From: Xiphydria camelus
Lineage: Eukaryota > Arthropoda > Insecta > Hymenoptera > Xiphydriidae
Reading direction: 5' to 3'
Length of the DNA stretch: 64,000 bases
NCBI GenBank assembly: GCA_963678675.1
Contig: OY783197.1
Span: 4,808,400 to 4,872,399, forward strand
Position 1 is the stretch's first letter, and the number at the start of each line of letters is the position of its first letter. The notes beneath the pieces were generated by a model. It was given only the letters and a program-made list of their open reading frames with translations. It was not told where the DNA came from and did no database searches. The translations under genes and the position numbers were made by a program. Below, piece by piece: positions 54,385 through 64,000 of the stretch.

Positions 54385-55127
54385 TTAACGGGTTACACCT
54401 AGTTGGCGGCCGAAAAAAAGGCGTGTTTTTGTGAATTTTTCTTGGGAAAATGATTGCAGGTTTCGAACTGTTCTTTTTTTTTCATAGTAAAGGGTATATC
54501 TTTGACTATGTTTCATAATTTTTTTATTGGAAAAAATTCACAAATGTAGCAGATATAATGTATTTCCCGGACCGCTGTTCAAAAAAGGCTTTACGCGGTG
54601 ACCACTGTAACTTCCACACCAATCATCTGACATCAAAAAACCAAATAAATTACGTTTTTGTATCGTATTATCTAGTCCTTAATCGAAGGATTTGATGAAA
54701 TATTAATTTTTGAAAAAATGGTCGGTGATCGAAAGTGAAAGTCTAAATTTCGGTAAAAAATCACTTAATTTTTCTTGATATAAAAAAAGTATGCATCGAA
54801 AAAAAATCCTTCAATTAAGGACTGCCTTTTGATATAAAAAAAAGTATGCAAAATTTCAAGTAAATCGGTCCACTCGTTTTTGAGATATCATGGTCACCGA
54901 TTTTGAAGAAGCCGTTTCGAGAAAAACGCGTTTAACTCCGTTATATAATATGTACTTGCGTCGCGCGGCTCGCAGAACGTAACTGTAAAAACGGCCGTAA
55001 CTCGCTCAATTTTGAACGGATCGACTTGAAATTTTCAGAGAATATTTTTGAAAAGTTATACTTTAAGAATCCGTCGAAAACGAAAAATCGATTTTTTCGA
55101 AAATTCTGACTAGATGTAACCCCTTAA
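54385..55127. mobile_element. TTAA-flanked element with 'gggttacayctagt' ends
   Basis: TTAA at 54385-54388 and 55124-55127. Ends 'cgggttacacctagt' and, complemented, 'ggggttacatctagt'. The interior is AT-rich without coding sequence. TTAA fits piggyBac-type insertion, but the ends differ from the other two TTAA elements here, so it would be another family. Confidence 0.6.
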
Positions 55128-55536
55128 ATGCGCGTATTATATTCGAATTAAATCAGTTACAATAAGTGTTGAATACAATCAATACTGTGTCGCTGGATAA
55201 GAAATATTTATAACTATACTACTGTTACCAGTCTGTGTTAACTACCTAAAAAGCAGTACGGAATTATTTCAAATCAGAAATGCATGAGGTAATTCGCTTA
55301 GAAGGTTCGTGTGAGAGAGAGAGGTACGCATTTTATTTTGACGATATTTATCTCGTTGATGAATAGCAAGATTACAATGATCGGCGGAATACATTATTGG
55401 CGAGCTTCAAGATCAGTAAATTGTTACTTATAGTCCATCATATAGTAAAACTTTGAAATAGGTCGACGAGATTAATATCGACAAAATACTAATTATTAAA
55501 ATATATTATGCACGAACCTCTTGAGCGGAATACCGT

Positions 55537-55985
55537 ATACAGGGTGGTCCAGGTTTAAATACATTAATTTTGATACTTGATAGAACAACAAAAATAAAGT
55601 ACTTTCATAAGAAAATTTTAAAAAAATGTTTACTAACAAAGGGTGTAACAAGGGTGTTAGATACAGGGTGTCAAAGTTGTGGAAAAAAATGGTTTTCTCA
55701 TCATAACTTCTAAACCACTCGACCGATTTCCATGAAATTTCGCACACAGACTAACGTAGTACACCTCTAAGTAATGATTAAAATCATTTTTAAAATTCTC
55801 CAGTGGCGTAGATACTGGGGGCCGGTACCCTCTTTTCCCCCTCCCAATTTTCGGCGCCACTGGATATTTTACAAGGAAAATGGAATTTTTGGATTCCCTG
55901 TTTAATTTAGAAAAAAAATTACCAATTTTTGATTTATGGCTTCGTTTTTGAGATATTTGGATTTATAGGGTTGCAGACAGGCCAA
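55537..55985. repeat. 'tacagggtg' repeat fragments
   Basis: 'tacagggtggtccagg' (55540) and 'atacagggtgtcaaagttgt' (55661) resemble the start of widespread insect transposon ends. No matching inverted end was found. No coding sequence. Confidence 0.35.
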
Positions 55986-56021
55986 AACTTATGATTGAAC
56001 TACCAAGAAAATACGATATGA

Positions 56022-56215
56022 GAGGCCAAAACTGTTTTCAACATTTTATTACTGACTAGACATACATCAAACATACGAAGAAAAAAATAATAATAAAATA
56101 ATTTTTTTAAATTTTGTTTAATAATTAATTTGATTATTTATTTATTTATTATTTTTTTCGTATCTTTGATGTATGTCTAGTAGTAATAAAATGTTGAAAA
56201 CAGTTTTGGCCTATA
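56022..56215. mobile_element. Hairpin MITE, arms about 80 bp
   Basis: 'aggccaaaactgttttcaac' (56022) and its complement ending at 56215; identity over about 80 bp with 30 bp of AT-rich loop. Confidence 0.85.
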
Positions 56216-56639
56216 CTATTTTTCTCACGAATGCCCATTTCTCAAAACAAAACAAACAGAAGTAGATATACACGGCTCATTTTTCACTTTGTGTTTATCA
56301 GTTTGGAAAAAGGACACACTTCGGACTAAATAATCTTTTAACAATCTGCGGACTCCCGGTCGGTGTCATGCGGGAAAAACGCCATCTTACGGTCTTAAAA
56401 TAGGCTGGAAAAAGCCTCGAAATGGGCATGAGCGAGGAAAAAACAAATACTCTCGAATCTCTATCAAATATTTTCTCGCACCAAAAAAAACCGTGGCTTG
56501 ATCTTGGAATTATATCATGCTTTTGGTAAAAGAAAAAATGTTGTTTACATTAGTAATTCAATTTTAGAAAAGAAAAATCATATTTTCAAATTCGTTTTGT
56601 AATATGTACACGTATTCGTTGTAAAACGAAAAAGATTAG

Positions 56640-57570
56640 ACATATTGTGTACTTACGGAGAATGTGAGGTAATTTTCGACTTGTGATTCGTAGCGCACTA
56701 TTATATTGTTCCAATATATTTCACTGCGATATCTTGTTATCACACAACGTTATTACTGAAGGCGCGGATGATGTGGTAGCGGACCGTTTTCCTGACATCT
56801 AGTGAATATTTTGTTTTCGACTTTTTACGCGAGTGCTACATATCATACAACATATTACATAGATGTAATGATCAATTTTTTTCTCTGATTTGAATAACCA
56901 TAATATATATATATATATATATATATATACCGTATCTCCCCGAGCGCAAAGTATACATAGGGATTCGTAGTTATATTTTGACTCACATAGGTCATTTCGA
57001 AAGCGCCAATGTCATTGCGTCATTGTCATTGGTCATTGCGGATTATTGCCCACGCGCAGTTGAACTTATTAAAATTTCGACGCGAGTCAAAATAAAACTA
57101 CAAGTCTATTTTCATTTAATTCTTGATCATTTTTACGCAATAAAATATATTGTGAACCATTTAGTATGGATCGATTACATATTGAAAATAGGTTTTTTTA
57201 ATAAAGAATTATGACAAAATTTATTAACGAGTTATTAAAATCGCAGGCGATTCTCACTGATAACCGTCATGGCTGATGAGATTTGAAATTGATTTGACAA
57301 ACATTGACACTTTTCGCTATATTAAACATATTATGTACTTACTGCGAAGTAATTACCGGTGTGTGGTCTACTACGCACTACCGATTTCAATGCATTTCAA
57401 TGCAGTATCTTCTTATGATAAGTTATTTGTCAGTGCGTGACTGCTACACTAACAGATCATTTTTCTGACGTAGGTATAGTAAATATTTTGTTTGAGAGCG
57501 TTCGTGCAAGTGCTACATGTCACTCATAGGCGTAATGATAAATGTTTTCTCGGATCTGCATAGAGCCATC
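56640..57570 (+). repeat. Direct repeat pair, about 250 bp each
   Basis: 56640-56890 and 57328-57570 share, in order, 'catattntgtacttac', 'aggtaatt', 'tacgcacta', 'tttca-tgc-gtatctt-ttat', 'tgacatctagtgaatattttgtt' versus 'tgacgtaggtatagtaaatattttgtt', and 'agtgctacat-tca'. Identity is moderate. Between them are an (AT)n run (56902-56928) and a small inverted-repeat element. Confidence 0.55.
56967..57101. repeat. Small element with 21 bp inverted ends
   Basis: 'gtagttatattttgactcac' and, complemented, 'gtagttttattttgactcgc'. About 135 bp long, directly after the (AT)n microsatellite. Confidence 0.6.
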
Positions 57571-59025
57571 GTCTTCAGGAATGATATGCTCTTCAGTCAT
57601 TACTATGCCAATGAATTTCACTATTTTATCGACAGCGAGGTCATTCACAAATGCCACTCAAAATGTTCCTGTGACGGATTTTCAAAGTCCTAATACTGTC
57701 AGTCAGTCAACCCCCTCCCCCCCTCCCCAAAGGCGTCTTTTCATTCTGGGGGGGTTTTAAAATAACTCATAGGGATTTTCCAGGTGATAACTATCTAACT
57801 GACTAGTCAGGATACAACGATTCATCAGATGAAAATCGCTGAATCAGTATTCTTCCCTCGTTGGTTAATTACTTATCAGTTAAGTGCGTTCGACGTGTAT
57901 ACACGTTGGACCAAAACTCTATTGCGGTGCGGTTGACGTGTATAGGTACTCGTCGTGTAAAATAAAAAATGACCATTGACTATAAAAACTCGAAATTTCA
58001 ATAAAATGTAATAAGAATGTTATATTTTGTCGTATGTTTTCTTTATATTACCAATACAGTTGCTATTTGTTTTATATGGAGGGGGTGGAGGGGGGCTCGC
58101 GGCCCAAAACCAATTACATACGAGTACCTACGTAAGCCGCGACCTGGACGGCGAGTGTTGATTTGCGGAGAAATTGCATCAGCAATTAACAGGGCCACAC
58201 ACTTTGCGTGGTACCGTGTTTCGAAAAATATATCTACCGAAATCACAATTGAAATTCTTAAAATTATTTTCTTTCTTGAATTTTTCTTATTTATGTATTT
58301 TATTATTTTTTGGCAATTTTTAAGTTTTTAATAACATAAACCTTTTCAGAAATGAATTGTTAATTTTTTATCAAATAAAAATGTAATCCTTCCTCGTTTT
58401 TCGTAAAATCTATACTAGGACCATTCGTCCTGTGTTCGACGTGTGTACTCGCGTCATTGCTTGATTTTAATTCCGTACTCTGTGGGGGATTTTTTAAACT
58501 AAATTCCGCAGTTAATAGGTTAATATCATCAAATAAACGTCGGATTTTCACTAAGCAATCACATTTGTTGAAGTAGTAGCTATGCCTAAAATGAATATTT
58601 TTAAAACTAAAAAATCGAAAATACGTCATATGTGTCATATGGACTATCTAGTAAATTCACGCAGAAAGTAGTTACTAATGTTGCTCGAAATATTGTTGCC
58701 TATTAGACCCATTTGAAATTGTCGACATCGTCTGCGACTTTCTTTTATTTATAATAAATTTTTCGACAATTTGATAAAAAAACCGTGTGGTAACGGCCTA
58801 GAAATAGTCAAATACGATCGATTAAAATTGATTATAGTGCATAAAAATAAGCAGAAAAAGAAATACTACGGTTTTACTAAACCGTGTCCATTTGGCCTAC
58901 TTCCAACAATGCTAAAAAATGACCTTTATATGAGGCCGGAAGTGGAAAGTGAAAGAATACGGGGTAAATAATTTTATTAAAATTTATCGAGTCTGCAGTA
59001 AAAAAAATTCGGTAGAAATCTTAAT
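57570..59025. other. AT-rich, no gene recognised
   Basis: 'cgttcgacgtgtatacacgt' (57891) and 'tgttcgacgtgtgtactcgc' (58432) are similar phrases that might be subterminal sites. The open frame 58771-58971 (66 aa, Lys-rich) ends near 'atacggggtaaat' and the following 'ttgtgtctttcag' (59038) is a good acceptor, but no domain supports an intron-exon model. Confidence 0.3.
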
Positions 59026-59029
59026 TGTG

Positions 59030-59800
59030 TCTTTCAGAGCTCTCCCATGCGGAAACGACTCGAAATGGACGTGTGCATCTTTCATCTAGTTCTCGTTTCC
59101 CTCGGAGCCAGAAGAGGAGCCGATTTCTCCGCTTCCTCGCGGCGGCGCTGGCAGCCGTGATCTCGGTACCGATTGTTCCCCGATGGCATTATTTTTTTGG
59201 CGACGACCGCCAGACGAGACGAGGGGCGAGATGAGAGGGAGGACGGGGAAAAGGATTTAGCGGGGCCGGGGCATTCAATATTTCAATCGTCGAGCCCACC
59301 TTCCTTTGATCTTCCGGTACACAGGCCGCCCACGCCTGCCCACTTTAAGACCCGGCGATCTTCGTCTCTCTATCCGAGAGGTGGCGGTTTTTTCTTCCTC
59401 CCTCCTTTCTCGCTCGCTCGCTCGGTATCTCGTCGTACTATCGCCCGAAAGGATCTCGACGTATACGGAGGATTTTGAGGTACTAATCCTCCGAGTGACG
59501 GAGCATCGTCCCGGATCCCAAGAGTCGAGTCCTCTGCACCACCTTTTTCCCATTTATACCTCTATACGTATATAACCCACGGCCCCTTTTACTCGCCGAA
59601 ACGTACTCGTATAGGCGAAGACGCTCGACGTTGGCGCGATCGACTCGATTTACGGAGGGGATAGGGATCGAGTTTCTTGGATAAGATATAGCTACATATA
59701 TATACCGCACGGTCGGACCTTTCCTTCTCTTTCTGGAAATACGTAGGTACATTGTTAAAAATTCTGTTTGAAATTTAAGAGTTAAAGTAACTGAAGCGAT
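59030..59800. other. CpG-rich island
   Basis: GC-rich with overlapping open frames on both strands (up to 107 aa) and no domain. The start coincides with the acceptor-like site at 59038. A non-coding exon or CpG island is possible. Confidence 0.3.
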
Positions 59801-59810
59801 TATCAATCAT

Positions 59811-60050
59811 ATACGGAGAAGAAGAATTAGTTGGATCTACTGAAAATTACTTGCGGGGTCACTAGTAATTATTTATTTATATCAATTAAATCTTTTGATA
59901 CATCAATTAAACATTTCTTCCTTACAATTATTGCAAGGAAGAAATATTTAATTAACATAAAAAAAAAATTTAATTGGTGTAAATAAATAATTACTTTCGA
60001 CCTTGCAAGTAATTATAAGTAGATCCAACTAATTCTATTTCTCTGTGTAT
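59811..60050. mobile_element. Hairpin MITE, arms about 117 bp
   Basis: 'gaattagttggatctact' and its complement near 60025, with 'aattacttgc', 'taattatttattta' and 'atttcttccttacaa' shared inverted. Essentially no spacer. Confidence 0.85.
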
Positions 60051-60219
60051 TTGTATCTAAAATGTCATGCTAAATAATTAATATTCATATGTATGATATT
60101 CTTGTTCTGAATTTTAATCGAAAAAAATGATTATTGAGACACGGGGTATAAGTATTTAAGTATTACTAAACATTCTGGTTCTTTTGATTTTTAAGATTCA
60201 AATTATTTTTAACAGTATA

Positions 60220-60448
60220 CACAATGAGAAAATAATCTGCTTGATCGAAATAAACGTATTTTTGAATACTCCTAAGAGCACGTTTTTTCGATTAGAATGA
60301 ATATTGATTAGATGTGTATAAATAATATTGATTTTATTGAATATTATTTGGATCAAATCGGTATTCATTCTTGAATCGAATAAACGTGTTCTTTAGGACT
60401 ATCTGAAAACATGTTTATTTCGATATGGAGCACATTTTTTTCTCAATG
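60220..60448. mobile_element. TA-flanked MITE, single-unit copy A
   Basis: Ends CACAATGAGAAAATA and, complemented, CATTGAGAAAAAA, flanked by TA on both sides. The interior holds one 'ttgaatattatttggatcaa' unit. Same family as 40532-41204. Confidence 0.75.
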
Positions 60449-60609
60449 TATGGGGGAAAAAGGTCGGTGCGATACGTCGTATTGAAGGGATAGAGGAGGG
60501 AGGAGGGGAAATATGAACCTCCGTAGGGGTCAAGAATCGTTGAGCATTTGTTGTAAGCACCAATACTTTTTTGGCGTTACAACGAAAAACTTAACTTTTA
60601 ACATTCGTA

Positions 60610-60827
60610 CACTGAGAAAAGAATTTACTTAACCGAAGTAAACGTATTTTTGTATAGCCCTTTAAGAGCACATTTATTCGATTAGAATGAATAGGTACCG
60701 ATTTGATCCAAATAATTTTTGAATTAAATTAATATCTAATATTTATGTATGTCCAATCGATGTTCATTCTAATCTATTAAATGTGCTCTTAGAACTATTC
60801 AGAAACTTACATTCTTTTCTGAGTGTG
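60610..60827. mobile_element. TA-flanked MITE, single-unit copy B
   Basis: Ends CACTGAGAAAAGAATTT and, complemented, CACTCAGAAAAGAATGT, TA on both sides. The interior is related to copy A but more diverged. Confidence 0.75.
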
Positions 60828-60829
60828 TA

Positions 60830-61770
60830 AATGAATAGAGAGATACCTACTCGTGCAGCATACATAATATATGAGGCGTTGCGGACCAGAAGGGTGAACT
60901 CAACAAATGGTATATAGTTTTGAAGAAAACGCAAATTAAACGTTTTGATCCAAGGGCGAACTCAACAGAAATTCACATTTTAATTATAAATTTGTATTTA
61001 TAAAAGAACCAGTAAAAAATTATTCTTACTTAAACCCCTAGCATTATATTTATTTAAAAAACGCAGAATTAGGTTATTACCTATTTATAAATTATAGAAA
61101 TACGTAGAAAAGTACAATCATTGATGAGTTATAATCAACGAAAGTTTCATCTGCATCAAAGATAAAACAAGATCGGAAACAAGGTTCTAACACATGTCGA
61201 GTGCATGGCGTGGACGATAGTAGCGGTGAGGGGGATCGTGAGCGGGAAGGGGACAGGATTGGGATCTGGGCCCTATAACACAAGCACTACAATTGTAACA
61301 ATTGTAGAAATTTACCTAAAGACTTGTCAAAATTCTGTAACACACCGCAACTTGTAGCTACATGTGCCGGATTTGTAATTACGGGGAATTTTCTACGCTT
61401 GTAGAGAGCTGTTCTGTAACTGAACGCGAACACTTGTAAGTTTGTGTTACCGATTTTACTACAATTGTAAGAAAATTTTCACCTAAAACCGTGGGTAGAA
61501 TCTCCTACAAGTGTCAGTATTAGCGTTTTAGGAAGCGTTTTAGTCGAAATACTAGGAGTGGGAGAAAAAAGCAGAAACGATGTACACGCGTTCGCAGTGC
61601 AAAGAGGCAACGCAATGAGGAACTTGCATGATTTTTTTTATTGGCTTAAAAAATAGAGTAAAAAATGACTATTTCAACGGTGTATAAACTTATGGTGTTA
61701 ACATGTCGGATACCTTCACAAATTTGAGTTAAAAATGTAGCGTTTGAAAGAGCAGCGCAAACAGCGAGAA
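60830..61770. other. AT-rich, no gene; possible weak inverted ends
   Basis: 'actacaattgtaa' occurs at 61286 and again at 61459, each with a 'tgtaa' context, which might mark a 200 bp MITE. Evidence is weak. No coding sequence. Confidence 0.3.
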
Positions 61771-61777
61771 GCAATCC

Positions 61778-61976
61778 GTGACGTCACGCAACAGTAAAAG
61801 TGCTACCGGCCAATCATACTGCGTTCTGGGGCGGGGCGTAGTTAAGAGCACTCGACAGTAATTGGTTGAAATTGAGATTTAGCCAATGGTCATCGAATGT
61901 GTGACGTCACGCAACAGTAAAAGCGTCTAGGCCAATCATACTGCGTTCTGGGTCGGGGCGTGGTTTAGGCGTTTGA
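61778..61976 (+). promoter_or_regulatory. Duplicated CRE / CCAAT / GC-box unit
   Basis: Two direct copies (61778-61842, 61900-61976) carry in the same order 'gtgacgtcacgcaacagtaa' (a perfect CRE, TGACGTCA), 'ggccaatcatactgcgttct' (CCAAT) and 'ggggcg' (GC box). The spacing is about 122 bp and an ATTGG lies between them. The order is that of a compact promoter, but no gene start is apparent nearby. Confidence 0.55.
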
Positions 61977-62339
61977 GGCACGATTAATTAATTCTTTTTC
62001 TCCAATATAGTTACATATTATTAAAAAATACAGTGCTCCCTGGTTTTTATAACATGATAGCTTCATTCAGTAAAATTTTCAAGGAAAAAAAATTTCATGC
62101 AAGTACCTCATTAAGGACCGAGCCCTCCATTGCTCGGGAAGGAAACTAGAAATTGCATACAGTAAAAACGGCCCGATAACAGCTCCGTTCCTAGTGAAAG
62201 TTAGAGGAGAAAGGGGAAAAAAGGATACACATCCTTGAGTACCTATTTTGAAAGTCGGACCGAGAAAACCCGTCCTTTCTTGCCTAGGTGCTTAACCGGC
62301 AAGAAACACGGCCCTGCATAACTGTCACATTTGCACGAA

Positions 62340-63727
62340 GAACCAATAGTCCAGGACATTTAGTAATCATCTTCTAAAAATCGAGCTCACCGAAATTTTT
62401 CTTTTTTAAACTGCTTATTATGGGGTACCAATATATGCCTGAAAGTTATGCCACCGACGCATTGGAGCTTCGTGACATATAAGAGGTCAAAGGTCGCGGA
62501 TTTTGTTATCTCGCTTCCTATCGCTCCAACGTGAAAAATACCTATTACAAAAGTTTAAGATCTCAATTTTTAATACTTAAAAAAAAATATTTGACGTAAA
62601 TACGCCTAACCGTTCTCGAGATATGTAGCTGAATATGTGGAAAAATTCAAAAATAGCTAAATTCGGGTATGCAACATGTATCGCCACATTCTTCTCTCTT
62701 CCTACTACTCAAACGGCAATTACACCTATATAATTATGCTTTTATGAATAAACGCCCTTTCCAAAAAGTCCAGTTTGGTTTTCGTACGCCTACCTGTTCT
62801 CGAGATATGAGACACGAAAGATAAATTTTGGTCAAAAAATACTACATCTGTTTTAACGCTATTATCTCGTTCTCTATGACTCACACAAAAATGAAACAAG
62901 TTATTCCTATTAGACCATGAAATTATCTAACTAAATGGTTCCATACACTTTTCAGATACACCTTACCGTTTTCGAGATACGATGCTGCGAAGTTTGTGGA
63001 AGCATTCATTTCCACATCACCTTTGAGGTAGAATGCGCGGCGCGTTTTTTTTTATATGGTTTCCCTAGTAGGTTTTTTTCCCTTTTCCCGTCTTACTCAT
63101 GCTGTTAGATCATGAAATTATCTAACTAAATGGCCCCATACACTTTTCAGATACACCTTACCGTTTTCGAGATACGATGCTGCGAAGTTTGTGGAAGCAT
63201 TCATTTGCACATCACCTTTGAGGTAGAATGCGAGGCGCTTTTTTTTAAATATGGTTTCCCTAGTAGGTTTTTTTCCCTTTTCCCGTCTTACTTGGCCTAT
63301 AACTCGGTTGAGACTGAATATAGTCAAATAAAAACCCGAAATTATTCTTGAAACAATTGAGTAACGGTCGGCGAGACCGTTCCGGGAAATAGGGACCTGA
63401 GAATTTGGCTATTTTTGCATTTTTCCACATATTCAGCTACATATCTCGAGAACGGTTAGGCGTATTTACATCAAATATTTTTTTAGGTATTAAAAATTGA
63501 GATCTTCAACTTTTGTAATAGGTATTTTTCACGTTGGAGCGATAGGAAGCAAGATAACAAAATCCACGACCTTTGACCTCTTATATGTCACGAAGCTCCA
63601 GTGCGTCGGTGGCGTAACTTTCAGGCATATATTGGTACATCATAATAAGCAGTCTTAAAAAAAAATTTCGGTGAGCTCGATTTTTAGAAGATTGCATGAT
63701 TTTCAAGCTAAATGTCCTGGACTACAA
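62340..63727. repeat. Fold-back, arms about 310 bp, with an internal tandem duplication
   Basis: Outer ends 'tagtccaggacattta' and its complement ending near 63727; arms share 'tagaagatgattact'/'ctaaaaatcgagctcaccga', 'ttatgtcacgaagctcc' and 'cgttctcgagatatgtagct' in inverted order. The interior has two direct copies of about 190 bp (62919-63108 and 63109-63300) starting 'catgaaattatctaactaaa', about 95% identical. Confidence 0.85.
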
Positions 63728-63880
63728 TGCGTGCGTGCAAATGCGAATGTTTATGTCACTATACTGATAGCTCTACCATTCATTTGTTTTCGAAGTACGT
63801 ATACCACTCAGGTGCCGCTGGAGTCATTTATAATTAAATTTGGCTTCAGAAGAGTGCGCTGCGTTTTTCGCAAAAACAGC

Positions 63881-64000
63881 GAAAGTGTCGAACGTATGCT
63901 TTCCCGGTAGCTGTCAGTTCGGGAGATCAAAGTGTCTAATCTCGAAATCGTAAACGTGTGGATAATGGTAAGTAATTTGTAGAAGTGATAAGAAATAATC
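63881..64000 (+). repeat. Dispersed repeat, matches reverse complement of 1685-1806
   Basis: Shares the segment 'tttcccggtagctgtcag' through 'aagtgataagaaataatc' with 1685-1806. It is cut by the window end, so the full element is not seen. Confidence 0.75.

Noticed and set aside
58771..59234. Possible two-exon gene using 'ggggtaaat' donor and 'tctttcag' acceptor
   Set aside because: The donor is weak, neither exon encodes a recognisable domain, and the second lies in a CpG island where open frames are common.

Overview
This window is insect-like nuclear DNA, AT-rich and almost entirely made of transposable elements and their debris. The evidence is the mixture of families: an R1/I-type non-LTR retrotransposon, a BEL/Pao LTR element, a P-element/THAP transposase, mariner and piggyBac remnants, and many MITEs and fold-back elements. 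An order within insects cannot be proven; Hymenoptera is a weak guess from the 'aagatggcggatccaatatggcgg'-type repeat. I found no convincing host protein-coding gene, tRNA, rRNA or CRISPR array.

Layout. 1-6.5 kb is a mosaic of palindromic elements and MITEs, including a fold-back with about 550 bp arms. 6529-7155 holds two adjacent copies of a small retroelement that carry a hammerhead ribozyme at the 5' end, one of them structurally complete. 7.38-13.24 kb is a nearly full-length but broken non-LTR retrotransposon: possible HDV-like 5' end, CCHC gag, AP endonuclease and reverse transcriptase. It is followed by a 200 bp array of perfect 10-mers that spell heat-shock elements. 13.6-16.6 kb holds two fold-backs, the second keeping the first and last coding exons of an unknown protein between roughly 680 bp inverted arms. 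17-19.1 kb is a minus-strand P-like transposase with a recognisable THAP first exon. 21.4-25.05 kb has a PHD-finger transposon remnant and two tandem-repeat fields invaded by a piggyBac MITE and another MITE. 25.06-30.47 kb is a decayed minus-strand BEL/Pao element whose reverse transcriptase has been replaced by a dispersed satellite-like block.

30.9-43.3 kb and 50-60 kb alternate CpG-rich islands, a few with good splice-donor sequences and one with an initiator-like start, with AT-rich DNA full of MITEs. These islands could be promoters or 5' non-coding exons of a host gene lying outside the window, but nothing proves it. 43.3-48.3 kb holds a TTAA-flanked piggyBac-like element, a TA-flanked palindrome, an internally deleted mariner, and a three-level nested element with a second hammerhead-derived sequence at its centre. 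60-64 kb ends with TA-flanked MITEs, a duplicated CRE/CCAAT promoter-like unit and a 1.4 kb fold-back.

The most promising observation is the hammerhead ribozyme positioned as the 5' end of a retroelement: a neighbouring copy starts exactly at the predicted cleavage nucleotide. All coordinates of repeat edges were read by eye and may be off by several bases.
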